Part shown: positions 42,371 to 51,555 of the stretch, one piece after another
Numbering within the stretch: the first letter of the stretch is position 1
Layout of the letters: the number at the start of each line of letters is the position of its first letter
DNA from: Candidatus Paceibacterota bacterium
GTDB taxonomy: Bacteria > Verrucomicrobiota > Verrucomicrobiia > Limisphaerales > UBA8199
Assembly: GCA_035452965.1 (NCBI GenBank)
Contig: DAOTCE010000005.1
Span: 235,523 to 299,522, forward strand
Length of the DNA stretch: 64,000 nt
Direction of reading: 5' to 3'
Made by a program: the position numbers and the translations under genes
Notes under the pieces: generated by a model
The model's input: only the letters and a program-made list of their open reading frames with translations
Databases searched by the model: none
What the model was told of the DNA's origin: nothing

Positions 42371-43179
42371 ACATCCACACCCGCCAACGCGGTGGGTTCA
42401 CGCTCGTTGAACTCCTCATCGTCATCGGCATCATCGCCATTCTGGCGGGGATGCTGCTGCCCGCGTTGGCGGGGGCCAAAGGCAAGGCCCGCCAGACTCA
42501 GTGTCGGAGCAACCTGCGGCAAGTCGTTGTTGCCATGTTCCTGTATGCGGACGATCATGCGGCGCGGATGCCCGTGGCCGCTCCACATGAATTGGGCGGC
42601 CCGCAAGGTATCGTCCCGGCATCCGACCCGTGGCTGCCCGCGCGGATGTTCGGCGGATCGCTGCGAGCGGAAGATCGCCCGTTGAAAGAGTATCTTGGCT
42701 CACGCGAAGTGTTTTGCTCCCCAGCCGACAAAGGCGAGCCGTTGTGGTGGTTTGACACGAAGGACTATCAGGCCAGCTCCTCCTGCTACGAACTCTACGG
42801 CAGCAGTTACTTCTACGCGTCGGGGTACAATCGTATTGGCGGCGTTGTGGCGCCGATGGGCATCGCGAAGTTCGTCGGCGTGGAATTCTCATTCGCTGAG
42901 TTTGCATCCCGCCCGCTGGGGTTGGGCAAGTCTTTGACCACGGATCATTACCGCCAGCCCTCGAAGAAGGTGGTTATTGGCAGCATCCCGATTCATCGCA
43001 CTATGAGCGGCGTGGTGGCCATCAGTCGTCGCGCCCAATGGTATAAACCCGACCCAGAGCGGCTGTGGGCCAACGCCGCGTATCTGGACGGCCACGCGGA
43101 ATTCGTCAGGGTGTTCGCTTACGACACGCAGTACGGTGGCGTGATGACGCAGCCAAGTGAGGTCAACCCTTACTACTGA
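42367..43179 (+). CDS. Type II secretion pseudopilin-like protein (prepilin N-terminal motif)
   Basis: A 270-residue protein with a class-3 prepilin signal: GGFTLVELLIVIGIIAILAG (about 9-28), in which the Phe after the Gly is the cleavage/methylation site and Glu at +5 is conserved. The C-terminal part contains AYLDGHAEFVRVF, the His/DG-type segment typical of the large DUF1559/DG-terminated pseudopilin family of Verrucomicrobiota and Planctomycetota. These proteins are often numerous and their role outside secretion is unknown. Translation is coupled to the upstream secreted protein. Confidence 0.85.
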   Translation: MNIHTRQRGGFTLVELLIVIGIIAILAGMLLPALAGAKGKARQTQCRSNLRQVVVAMFLYADDHAARMPVAAPHELGGPQGIVPASDPWLPARMFGGSLRAEDRPLKEYLGSREVFCSPADKGEPLWWFDTKDYQASSSCYELYGSSYFYASGYNRIGGVVAPMGIAKFVGVEFSFAEFASRPLGLGKSLTTDHYRQPSKKVVIGSIPIHRTMSGVVAISRRAQWYKPDPERLWANAAYLDGHAEFVRVFAYDTQYGGVMTQPSEVNPYY

Positions 43180-43185
43180 TTCGCC

Positions 43186-43575
43186 ATGATGAAGAAGTGG
43201 GCCGCGACAATTGTCTTGCTGGCTGCCGCTGGCGTATGGGGTTGGCAGCTCTTGCCGGGAGGCGCGCCCTCGGAATCGGAACTGCGCCAGACCGGTGGAA
43301 TAACCGCCGAGGTAATGACCACGCGGGCCAGACCGCAAGGGGTGGAAGTTTCGTGCCGTGTGAGCAACGCGACGGCGCGCGTCGCCTCACAGGTCGTGTT
43401 GCGGGTGGCGTTGGTTGATGCTCAGGGACAGACGCTGGCAGTCAACCCGCTGGCGGGCGTGTCGGAGGTTGTCGCAAGCCACGCACGGGAGGCGCGCTTT
43501 ATGGTTCGGTTCAGCGGACCAGGGACTGATGCCCGCGCCCAAGTCGAAGTCTCTCTGGTCCGTTGGCGCGAGTAG
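43186..43575 (+). CDS. Small secreted protein of unknown function (FxLYD-like)
   Basis: A 129-residue protein with a hydrophobic N-terminus (about 6-24, TIVLLAAAGVWGWQLL) that could be a signal peptide or anchor, followed by a small beta domain with VEVSCRVSNATARVASQVVL, which resembles the FxLYD-type extracellular domain in alternating strand pattern. It starts six bases after the pseudopilin stop and probably belongs to that transcript. No enzymatic motif is present. Confidence 0.55.
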   Translation: MMKKWAATIVLLAAAGVWGWQLLPGGAPSESELRQTGGITAEVMTTRARPQGVEVSCRVSNATARVASQVVLRVALVDAQGQTLAVNPLAGVSEVVASHAREARFMVRFSGPGTDARAQVEVSLVRWRE

Positions 43576-43792
43576 GTCGGCAGGTGGCTCACGGACCGCG
43601 GTCATCGTGTTCAGACGTCCTTCCTCCTGGCACAAGAGCGTGATGATTACTCCGCAACGACCGTTGCCGACGCTCCTATACGGCCTTTCTCTGAGTGCCA
43701 ACCAAATGCCCCGCGGGAGCAGCGAGGCATCCCAGTTCAAACTTTTCAATCCACCGGTCGTGACTTAGCTTGCGAGACAGGTCCTGCCGAAT

Positions 43793-45145
43793 ATGCCGAG
43801 TGTTTATATCAAGACCTACGGGTGCCAGATGAACGAGCGCGACAGCGAAGCCGTCGCGGCGCAGCTCCTGGCGAAGGGCTATTGCCTCGCTTCATTCGAA
43901 GCTGCCGCTGATATTATTTTGCTCAACACATGCAGCGTGCGGGACCAGGCGGAGCAAAAGGCGCTCCGTAAAATGGAGAATATTGCAGCCGAGGCCCGTC
44001 GCCGCCGGCCCAATGTGGTGCTGGGCTTCATGGGCTGTGTTGCCCAAAGCCGGGGACAGGAGCTGATTGACCGGCTGCCCGACGTGGACTTGGTGGTGGG
44101 CACGCAGAAGCTCCATCGGACCGGGGAGTACTTGGATGAGATTCTCTCGGGCCGGCGCGACAAGGTTGTTGAGATTGCGACAGAGCAGGGGAGTGAAAGC
44201 GCGATTCGGGAGCACCTGCTTGACGGTAACGCCAGGAAGTCGGTAGCGGCGTTTGTGAGCATCATGCAAGGCTGCAACCAGTATTGCACGTTCTGCATTG
44301 TGCCCTACACCCGCGGTGAGGAGCGCAGCCGCGCGATCCCCGACATCGCCGCAGAATGCCGCCAACTCGTCGCGCAGGGCGTCAAGGAAATCACCCTCCT
44401 GGGCCAGATCGTTACCAGCTACGGCCGCGGTGATATCTCCGTGCGCGACGGCAAATCCCCCTTCGTGCAGCTCCTCGAAGCCGTTAACGACATTGACGGC
44501 CTCGAACGCATCCGCTTCACCTCGCCCCACCCCAAGGGCTACGGTGACGACCTCGTTGACGCTTACGGCCGCCTGCCCAAGCTCGCCGAAAGTGCCCACA
44601 TCCCCGTCCAAAGCGGCAGCGACCGCGTCCTCAAGCTCATGCATCGCGGTTACACCCGCCAGCGATTCCTGGCCATTATTGACAAGCTTCGTCGAGTGCA
44701 GCCCGGCATCGGCCTGAGCACCGACTTCATCGCCGGTTTCCCCGGCGAGACCGAGGAGGACTTTGCCCAAACGCTTTCCCTTGTGCGCGAAGTCGGTTTC
44801 GACCAGGCCTTCGTCTTCAAGTATTCGGCGCGCCGCGATACACCCGCTGCCAACATGCCCGGGCAGGTGAGCCAGGCGGTCAGGGAAGAGCGGAATCAAC
44901 GGCTGCTGGAGGTGGTGAACGAGCTGGGCGCGCGGCAGCATCAGGGATTCGTCGGCAGGCGGGTGCAGATTCTGGCAGAGGGCCCAAGCAAGAAGAATCC
45001 CGCGCGGATGACCGGGCGGACCCGCTGCAACAAGATTGTGATATTCAACGGCTCACCGCGCCATCTCGGGCAGCTTGTGGACGTAAACGTCGCTCGCGCC
45101 GGCACGTTCACGCTATACGGGGAAGTCAACGAGGGCCGATGTTGA
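43793..45145 (+). CDS. miaB: tRNA-2-methylthio-N6-dimethylallyladenosine synthase
   Basis: A 450-residue radical SAM methylthiotransferase acting on A37 of tRNAs that read UNN codons. It has the N-terminal UPF0004 domain with cysteines in YIKTYGCQMNERDSE, NTCSVRDQAEQK and GFMGCVAQ, the radical SAM cluster CNQYCTFCIVP (about 160-170, CxxxCxxC), and the C-terminal TRAM domain (about 375-440). The usual MiaB motif around LLGQ has IVTSYG here. Length is normal. MiaA is not in the window. Confidence 0.96.
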   Translation: MPSVYIKTYGCQMNERDSEAVAAQLLAKGYCLASFEAAADIILLNTCSVRDQAEQKALRKMENIAAEARRRRPNVVLGFMGCVAQSRGQELIDRLPDVDLVVGTQKLHRTGEYLDEILSGRRDKVVEIATEQGSESAIREHLLDGNARKSVAAFVSIMQGCNQYCTFCIVPYTRGEERSRAIPDIAAECRQLVAQGVKEITLLGQIVTSYGRGDISVRDGKSPFVQLLEAVNDIDGLERIRFTSPHPKGYGDDLVDAYGRLPKLAESAHIPVQSGSDRVLKLMHRGYTRQRFLAIIDKLRRVQPGIGLSTDFIAGFPGETEEDFAQTLSLVREVGFDQAFVFKYSARRDTPAANMPGQVSQAVREERNQRLLEVVNELGARQHQGFVGRRVQILAEGPSKKNPARMTGRTRCNKIVIFNGSPRHLGQLVDVNVARAGTFTLYGEVNEGRC

Positions 45146-45249
45146 TGCTGTCGGGTTGTTCATCCACAAATGCAATCAGACCCAAAGAAACCGGCTTGGT
45201 GCTATCCGACAGCTTCATGGAGGCGCGCCAGGGATTGGGCAGCCGGTAG
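45139..45249 (+). CDS. Possible 36-residue lipoprotein
   Basis: A short frame begins at an ATG that overlaps the miaB stop (ATG at 45139, miaB TGA at 45143-45145). It encodes MLMLSGCSSTNAIRP and continues for 36 residues; LSGC is a good lipobox with the cysteine at position 7. The overlap suggests translational coupling. The short length makes a chance frame possible, and no homologue was recognised. Confidence 0.3.
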   Translation: MLMLSGCSSTNAIRPKETGLVLSDSFMEARQGLGSR

Positions 45250-45400
45250 TGCCAGATGGAGGCGCTTCCTGGACTAACTCTGCTTGGCTTTACGGCGCGA
45301 TAGGCATTACCCTCGATGAAGCTTCGCAATCAGCGGGCGCCAAACATCCCGGCTTGCGTCGCTCGCGGCTATCTCCCATCCTCCAGCTGCATTTGCTAAG

Positions 45401-45964
45401 ATGACCTTGAAGCTTTCAACCCTGAGCATTCTACTCGGACTGGGCATGGGATTGCCGCAGATCTACGGCATCGTCAAGCCGGCGGCTTTTGCCGGGGCGG
45501 TCCGCAAGTTTCCCCGTTCCCTGCCTTGGGGTATTGCGCTCATGGCGCTCGGCACGGTCTGGTTCCTTTGGAACTTGAGCCAGGAGTCCATCGCGGATTT
45601 CGCCAGCTACAAGGAATGGCTGTTCGCAGGATTTGCCGGCGTGGGGCTGGGCACATGCATTTTCGTGCAGGATTTTCTGGCCGTGCGAGGCCTGGCGGTA
45701 GTGCTGCTGCTGCTGGCCAAGCTGATGGTGGATACCGGCCGTCCCGCGCTGGCGCAGACGCACTGGGTGCTGGTAATCCAGACCTGGGCGTATGTGCTGG
45801 TATTCGCCGGCATCTGGTTCACCATCTCGCCTTGGCGATTGCGCAATCTCCTGGCTTGGGGCACCGCGAATGAGACGCGTATCAAGGTTGGTTGCGGGCT
45901 GCGCCTGGCGTTTGGCTTGTTCGTAGCGGCGTTGGGGTTGACCGCATTCAGGTCGGTTACATAG
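45401..45964 (+). CDS. Six-helix membrane protein of unknown function
   Basis: A 187-residue protein with about six hydrophobic segments (about 5-24, 42-60, 75-95, 96-112, 124-144, 164-184). No known family was recognised. Conserved-looking residues include LPQIYGIVKPAAF near the start and FTISPWRLRNLLAW. The ATG at 45401 has no strong ribosome-binding site. The glycosyltransferase gene starts 31 bases downstream, so an envelope role is possible. Confidence 0.6.
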   Translation: MTLKLSTLSILLGLGMGLPQIYGIVKPAAFAGAVRKFPRSLPWGIALMALGTVWFLWNLSQESIADFASYKEWLFAGFAGVGLGTCIFVQDFLAVRGLAVVLLLLAKLMVDTGRPALAQTHWVLVIQTWAYVLVFAGIWFTISPWRLRNLLAWGTANETRIKVGCGLRLAFGLFVAALGLTAFRSVT

Positions 45965-45995
45965 GCTCGGGCGCGGGCTTCCGCGCATCGCTCTG

Positions 45996-46937
45996 GTGAA
46001 CTCTCCCCAAGGCAAGATTCTGGTCATTCGTGGCGGGGCAATCGGCGACTTCATCCTCACGCTGCCGGCCATCGCCGCCTTGCGCCGGCAATTTCCTGAG
46101 GCTCACCTCGAGGTTCTCGGCTACCCACATATTGCCCAACTGGCGCTCGCCGGGGGCCTGGTCAACCGGGTTCAGTCCATCGAGGCTCGATCCCTGGCCG
46201 GGTTCTTCGCTCGCGGTGGCGAACTGTCGCCGGACCTCGCGGATTACTTCTCGGAGTTCGATCTGGTGGTGTCCTACCTGTACGACCCGGACGGGATCTT
46301 CAGGACCAACGTTGGGCTTTGCACCGGCGCACAGTTTATCCAAGGACCCCACCGCGCCGATGAGCGAACCCGGCTGCATGCTTCGAAGGTGTATCTCCAG
46401 CCTCTCGAGCGATTGGCGATATTTGATTCCGACCCAATCCCACGGCTGCTCCTGTCTTCCCGGTTGCCGGTGTCCGACCCTGGCCCCACAAGGCGTGAGG
46501 CTCTGGCCCTTCATCCTGGCAGCGGGAGCGAGCGTAAGAACTGGCCGGAGGCGCGCTGGGCCGGGTTGCTGCGGTACTTGGCTAACACGACGGACTTTGA
46601 TTTGCTTCTGGTTGGCGGAGAGGCAGAGGGGGAGCGGCTTCAGCGCCTGGCCGCCGCGCTGCCACCCGCGCGCACACGGTTGGCGCAAAGCCTGCCGCTC
46701 GCGGAGCTGGCCCGCTGCCTGGCTGGTTGCCGAGCTTTTGTGGGCCACGATTCGGGGATCTCGCATCTGGCCGCTGCCGTTGGGTTGGCGGGCTTGGTCC
46801 TATGGGGAGACACCATTGAGGAAGTATGGCGGCCGCCGAGTGAGAAAGTGAAAGTGCTTCGGCATCCAGCAGGATTGGCACAACTTCCGGTGGATGAAGC
46901 CCTGGGTGAACTGCGAAGCGTGCTGGCCGGAAGCTGA
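45996..46937 (+). CDS. Glycosyltransferase family 9 (heptosyltransferase-like)
   Basis: A 313-residue GT-B enzyme of the family that includes LPS heptosyltransferases. The N-terminal motif ILVIRGGAIGDFILTLPAI (about 8-26) and the C-terminal GHDSGISHLAAAVGL (about 252-266) are diagnostic of GT9, with the nucleotide-sugar segment LHPGSGSERKNWPEARW near 172. The start is a GTG at 45996. The sugar donor cannot be told; a core-oligosaccharide role is likely. It follows the six-helix membrane protein at short distance. Confidence 0.92.
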   Translation: MNSPQGKILVIRGGAIGDFILTLPAIAALRRQFPEAHLEVLGYPHIAQLALAGGLVNRVQSIEARSLAGFFARGGELSPDLADYFSEFDLVVSYLYDPDGIFRTNVGLCTGAQFIQGPHRADERTRLHASKVYLQPLERLAIFDSDPIPRLLLSSRLPVSDPGPTRREALALHPGSGSERKNWPEARWAGLLRYLANTTDFDLLLVGGEAEGERLQRLAAALPPARTRLAQSLPLAELARCLAGCRAFVGHDSGISHLAAAVGLAGLVLWGDTIEEVWRPPSEKVKVLRHPAGLAQLPVDEALGELRSVLAGS

Positions 46938-47132
46938 GGGTCGCCTCCCGGGCAGGAGAACAGCCTGTCGCCGGCCCCAGGTAGGCCAGACTGGTGATGT
47001 TCGAATGCCGGTGGACAAATGGCCCACTGCTGTCATAGGCTTGCCCAGGCCTGAGACGTCGGCTGGGACTCCTGGGGTGAGTGACGTGGTTTTTGACGGC
47101 TCGGCGTGGCGGTCGGTAACGGTCGGCAACAG

Positions 47133-48233
47133 ATGAAACGAATCCTGGTCATAGATGACGATGAAAGCCTGCGCGACATGGTGCGCGCGGCGCTGGATCA
47201 GAAAGGCTTTGAGGTGCTCGAAGCCGACAGCGGCGTGGCCGGTATCGAGAAGGCACGCAAGGAATTGCCCGATCTCATTCTGTGCGACGTGCAGATGCAA
47301 CACATGGACGGCTATCTCACGCTGTCGGTGCTGCGCAACGAGCCCACCACCGCTGCAATTCCGGTCATTCTCATGACTGGCCAGCCGGACCATTCCGGCA
47401 TGCGACACAGCATGGAGTTAGGCGCGGATGATTACCTGCCCAAACCGTTCACGCTGGACAGTCTTTACGCAGCGGTGAACACGCGTCTCAAGAAGGCCCA
47501 GGTGCTGCGCCAGGAAGCGGAGAAGCAACTGGCCGATTTGCGCGATAATATCAGCCTGATGCTGCCGCACGAGCTGCGCACTCCCCTCAATGGCATCCTT
47601 GCTTATGGGGAGTTGCTTGCCGTCGAGGCCGGCAGATTGCCGGCGAGCGAAGTCGCCGAGATGGGACAGGTCATCCATGATTCCGGCAAACGGCTGGAGC
47701 GGCTGGTGGAGAACTTCCTGATCTATGCCCAGATTGAATTGCTGGGCGCCGACGCGCAAAAGGTCACGGCCCTCCGTCAGAAGGAGACGCGCTCACCCGC
47801 CAAGCTGGTTGAGGAGCATGCCCGGGACCAGGCGTACGCGGCCAGCCGGTCAGATGACCTGGTTCTGGACCTGGCTGACGTGCCGGTGCCGATCTCCGCG
47901 GACTACCTGGCCAAGATTGTGGATGAGCTGGTTCAAAATGCGTTCAAGTTCTCCGAACGCGGCCGACAGGTAACCGTGACGCTCTCCGAGTCGTCCAATA
48001 GCGTAGTCCTCTCGGTTAGCGATCGCGGGCGCGGTTTCTCAACTGAACACATCACCAAGGTGGGCGCGTTCATGCAGTTCGACCGGAAAGTCCTGGAGCA
48101 ACAGGGGCTGGGCCTGGGCCTGGTTATTGCCAAGCGCCTGAGCGAGCTGCACGGGGGCGCGCTGTCAATCCAAAGCGAGCGGGGCGCCACGACCACTGTG
48201 ACGGTGAGATTGCCGAAGGCGCCCGCGAGTTAA
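47133..48233 (+). CDS. Response regulator-histidine kinase fusion
   Basis: A 366-residue soluble protein with an N-terminal receiver domain (VIDDDESLRDM at about 6-15; phosphoacceptor Asp in LILCDVQM near 52; Lys in LPKPFT near 103), a coiled linker, a HisKA segment with the phosphorylated His in LPHELRTPL (about 148) and a HATPase domain with ELVQNAFKFSERGRQV (N box) near 270 and GLGLGLVIAKRL near 328. This REC-HisKA-HATPase order, with the receiver first, fits a kinase controlled by an upstream phosphodonor. There is no membrane segment or sensor domain. The ATG at 47133 begins the receiver. Confidence 0.92.
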   Translation: MKRILVIDDDESLRDMVRAALDQKGFEVLEADSGVAGIEKARKELPDLILCDVQMQHMDGYLTLSVLRNEPTTAAIPVILMTGQPDHSGMRHSMELGADDYLPKPFTLDSLYAAVNTRLKKAQVLRQEAEKQLADLRDNISLMLPHELRTPLNGILAYGELLAVEAGRLPASEVAEMGQVIHDSGKRLERLVENFLIYAQIELLGADAQKVTALRQKETRSPAKLVEEHARDQAYAASRSDDLVLDLADVPVPISADYLAKIVDELVQNAFKFSERGRQVTVTLSESSNSVVLSVSDRGRGFSTEHITKVGAFMQFDRKVLEQQGLGLGLVIAKRLSELHGGALSIQSERGATTTVTVRLPKAPAS

Positions 48234-48255
48234 AGTGGGCGTGCCAAGCGGGAAC

Positions 48256-49113
48256 CTACTGCGGCCAGGCGCTTAGTTTTCGCCCGGCCAATTCACGCAG
48301 GATAAGGCGGGGCAGCCAGTGCAACAGCAGGAAAATCAGAACAACTCCGACGATGGGGGCGAAATCAAACCGGGCAACGCGGAGCGGCAGTCCGCGAAGC
48401 GGCGCGAGGAGATTGCGGGCCGTGGCGCCAACAAAATCCCACAGGGCATTGGCTCCCACATAGACGTAGCTGGAAATCAGGTGGAGAAAAAGGACGACGG
48501 GAAGGAAGAACTGGAGGCTCAAGTATAGCGCTGTTCCAACGAGGGCGCTTTGTTCGACCAGATGGGCAAAGCTGCGTACCCGGCCGGTGATTTCCAATTG
48601 CACCAGCAGTGGATACAGGGCCAACCAAAGGCCGGCCACCAGTGCCAGGGGCAGGAGAACCTGCGCTAGCCACGGCCAGCGCGCCACCGGTCCGATGTGG
48701 AGACGGAGCAACTTTAGCACGGGATTTGGCTGAGTGTTCCGGCGGCTTATGATGACCAGGACCAGCACCCAGAAATAGCAGATGATCAGGACGCGGGCGA
48801 AACTCAGCACCGAGAAGAGCAAGGCCGGGAGGAATAGATTGCCGCGAAAGGCCAGCACGACGAAAAAGAGGTTTAATTTGGGGGTCCAATCGGCCTCGGG
48901 GCCGACCTGCTGATAGAGTACTCCGCGCAGCACGAGCAGCATTGCCAGGCCGGCGAGGAGCTGCCATCCCTGCAATCGGCGCGGTCCGGCCCGCCGCAAG
49001 GTGCCAATCAGCGTTGCCGGGGTAGTCTCGATCAGCGGATCGAAACGGATGGAACGCCAACTCAACCAAAGCAGCACTCCAACGAAGTTCAATATGAGGT
49101 CAATCAGGCCCAT
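48256..49113 (-). CDS. YggT-like multispanning membrane protein
   Basis: A 285-residue protein with about seven hydrophobic segments. The C-terminal half has VGANALWDFVGATARNLL and LPLRVARFDFAPIVGVVLI, matching the conserved end of the YggT (CcmB-like) family, with a second YggT-like pattern in the first half (GVLLWLSWR, LLFSVLSFARVLIICYFWVLVLV). YggT proteins are implicated in osmotic/ion homeostasis in other bacteria. The ATG at 49113 was chosen; an upstream frame to 49332 has no membrane signal. It lies 215 bases downstream of sucD in the same orientation. Confidence 0.65.
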   Translation of the reverse strand: MGLIDLILNFVGVLLWLSWRSIRFDPLIETTPATLIGTLRRAGPRRLQGWQLLAGLAMLLVLRGVLYQQVGPEADWTPKLNLFFVVLAFRGNLFLPALLFSVLSFARVLIICYFWVLVLVIISRRNTQPNPVLKLLRLHIGPVARWPWLAQVLLPLALVAGLWLALYPLLVQLEITGRVRSFAHLVEQSALVGTALYLSLQFFLPVVLFLHLISSYVYVGANALWDFVGATARNLLAPLRGLPLRVARFDFAPIVGVVLIFLLLHWLPRLILRELAGRKLSAWPQ

Positions 49114-49328
49114 GTGAACGTATTGCGCGTTGTGTGTTCCGAGGACTAAACCTTGGGCATTTTTGTGCTGGAACGCAATACCGAACACGTGCCAGGGCCG
49201 CGTGTGGTCAGCATTACCAGATCTGCCCGCGAGGGGCGGTTGGGCGCGCAGGATGCCGCGCGCGGTCGCAAGCGTTCGGTCGCTGGTACCTACAAGATGT
49301 GTCCGCCGCGTCCCGCCCCCTGCGGCGA

Positions 49329-50219
49329 TCACATCATCTTCAACAGTGTGTCTGCCATGTCGGACGGCGTAGGTGCGACGCCGATGCCCGCCGCCTTGAA
49401 CGCGGCAATTTTGGCTGCTGCGGTGCCTTTGCCGCCACTTACGATGGCCCCTGCGTGGCCCATCCGTCGTCCGGGCGGGGCGGTCGCGCCCGCGATGAAG
49501 CCTGCGACCGGCTTGCGGGCATTTCTGCGAATCCAGTCGGCAGCTTCTTCTTCGGCTGAGCCGCCAATTTCTCCGATCATGATGATGCCATGCGTCTCCG
49601 GGTCGGCCTCGAACAGCTTAATGACGTCCAGGTGCGTCAAGCCGTTGACGGGGTCGCCGCCGATGCCGACGGCGGTGGATTGTCCGGCGCCGCGGCAGGT
49701 GAGCTGCCAGACAGCCTCGTAAGTCAACGTGCCGCTGCGCGAGACGACGCCGATGTGGCCTTGCTTGTGAATATAGCCGGGGGCAATGCCGATACGGCAG
49801 CCGCCGCGCGAATCCTCGCCGGCACCGGGCGTGACGATGCCTGGGCAGTTCGGGCCGATTAATCGGGTCTTCCTGCCTGCCATAGCCCGCTTCACTTTCA
49901 CCATGTCGTTGATGGGGATGCCTTCAGTAATGCAGACGACTAAGTCCAAACCAGCGTCCACGCCTTCAAGAATGGCGTCGGCGGCATAGGCCGGGGGCAC
50001 GAAAACGGCGGAAGCCGTTGCCCCGGTCTCTTGCATGGCCTCGGCCACGGTGTCGAAGATCGGGACTTTAGGGTCGAACATCTGGCCGCCCTTGCCAGGC
50101 GTCACGCCGGCGACGATTTGCGTGCCATATTCGAGGCTGAGCTGTGTGTGCCGGGCGCCGAAACTGCCGGTGATGCCCTGGACAAGAACCCTGGTGTTGG
50201 GAGTCACAAGAATAGACAT
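49329..50219 (-). CDS. sucD: Succinyl-CoA ligase, alpha subunit
   Basis: A 296-residue subunit of succinyl-CoA synthetase, catalysing the substrate-level phosphorylation step of the TCA cycle. It has the CoA-binding Rossmann part with VLVQGITGSFGARHTQ (about 11-26), IGPNCPGIVTPG (about 121-132) and the phosphohistidine segment GRRMGHAGAIVSGG (about 250-263). Length is normal. It follows sucC by 69 bases and is expressed with it and gltA. Confidence 0.97.
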   Translation of the reverse strand: MSILVTPNTRVLVQGITGSFGARHTQLSLEYGTQIVAGVTPGKGGQMFDPKVPIFDTVAEAMQETGATASAVFVPPAYAADAILEGVDAGLDLVVCITEGIPINDMVKVKRAMAGRKTRLIGPNCPGIVTPGAGEDSRGGCRIGIAPGYIHKQGHIGVVSRSGTLTYEAVWQLTCRGAGQSTAVGIGGDPVNGLTHLDVIKLFEADPETHGIIMIGEIGGSAEEEAADWIRRNARKPVAGFIAGATAPPGRRMGHAGAIVSGGKGTAAAKIAAFKAAGIGVAPTPSDMADTLLKMM

Positions 50220-50288
50220 GATTGGTGATCTTGCTTTCTTTCTTTAGTGGCACACACCCGGCTAATGGCGGCGGGGCACCGGCAGAGC

Positions 50289-51497
50289 TTACCCGGTGGC
50301 AACGGCTTGGACCACTTTCCGGGCCGCTTCGGCCATCGTATCAGCGCGGATGATGGTGAGGCCGGCCGCAGCGAGAGTCCGGTTACCGGCCTGAACGTTA
50401 TTGCCTTCGAGCCGGACTACCAGCGGGAGGGACAAACCGGTTTCCTTGACTGCGGCGACGATGCCGGAGGCAATCACGTTGCAATCCATGATGCCGCCGA
50501 AGATGTTGACCAGGATGCCTTTCACGTTGGGGTCCTGCAGAATGATGCGGAACGCCGCCGCCACCTGTTCCTGGCTGGCGCCGCCGCCGACGTCGAGGAA
50601 GTTGGCAGGGCGCCCGCCGAAATGCTGGATTATATCCATCGTGGCCATGGCCAGGCCGGCACCGTTGACCAGACACGCGATGTTGCCGTCGAGTTGGATG
50701 TAGTTCAGGTTGAACTTGCCGGCCTCGGTTTCGAGCGGTGCTTCCTCGGCCAGGTCACGCATGGCTTGCAAGTCGGGATGCCGGTAAAGGGCATTGTCGT
50801 CCAGGGACAGCTTGGCGTCCACGGCCAGCAAGGCTTCATTGCCTTCGCGAGTGCGGACGATACAGAGGGGATTGATCTCCACGAGGGAAGCATCGCATTC
50901 CCACCAGGTTTTGTAGACTCCCAGCAAGACCTTTACCGCCTGGGCAATTAGATCGCCCTTGAGACCCAGCGCGAGGGCCAGTTTGCGGGCCTGGTAGGGC
51001 ATCATGCCGAGAGCGGGGTCTATGGGCTCTTTGATGATCTTCTCCGGCGTCCTGGCAGCGACTTCTTCGATGTCCATGCCGCCCTCGGTGCTGGTGATGA
51101 CTACCGGGCGCGACAGCTCACGGTCGAGCAACACGGCCAGATAAAGCTCCTTCCGGATATCCGGCGCCAAGGCGATGATCAACTTCCGCACAAGGCGCCC
51201 CTCGGGGCCGGTCTGCCTGGTGACCAGCACATTGCCTAGCATGGCATGAGCCTTCTCGTAAACGTCCTCCGCGGTCTTGCAGATTCTGACGCCGCCCTGA
51301 AAACCGCTTTTGAACGTGCCCTTGCCCCGGCCCCCGGCATGAATCTGCGACTTAATGGCGATAATCGTCGCGCCGTCGGCTAGCAGTTGTGCGGCGATAG
51401 CCCGGGCAGCGTCCGGCGTTTCGCAGACTTCCCAGGCTGGCTGGGCAACCATGCGCTGGCCCAGCAATTGTCTGGCCTGGTATTCGTGGGTGTTCAT
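50289..51497 (-). CDS. sucC: Succinyl-CoA ligase, beta subunit
   Basis: A 402-residue ATP-grasp subunit of succinyl-CoA synthetase. It opens MNTHEYQARQLLGQ, has the nucleotide-binding IKSQIHAGGRGKGTFKSG (about 49-66), metal and substrate residues around VEINPLCI (about 217) and VNIFGGIMDCNVIA (about 335), the family signature. The ATG at 51497 gives the conserved N-terminus; the frame extends upstream into gltA but without family match. It lies 58 bases downstream of gltA. Confidence 0.97.
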   Translation of the reverse strand: MNTHEYQARQLLGQRMVAQPAWEVCETPDAARAIAAQLLADGATIIAIKSQIHAGGRGKGTFKSGFQGGVRICKTAEDVYEKAHAMLGNVLVTRQTGPEGRLVRKLIIALAPDIRKELYLAVLLDRELSRPVVITSTEGGMDIEEVAARTPEKIIKEPIDPALGMMPYQARKLALALGLKGDLIAQAVKVLLGVYKTWWECDASLVEINPLCIVRTREGNEALLAVDAKLSLDDNALYRHPDLQAMRDLAEEAPLETEAGKFNLNYIQLDGNIACLVNGAGLAMATMDIIQHFGGRPANFLDVGGGASQEQVAAAFRIILQDPNVKGILVNIFGGIMDCNVIASGIVAAVKETGLSLPLVVRLEGNNVQAGNRTLAAAGLTIIRADTMAEAARKVVQAVATG

Positions 51498-51555
51498 AGA
51501 CGGCCAGCAGCGAGCGGCTGGATCCGCGCATCCAGCAACCTGTGCCCGATGCGGC

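Noticed and set aside
43793..45145. Defective MiaB because of altered LLGQ motif
   Set aside because: All cysteines of both domains are intact and length is normal; the change looks like lineage variation.
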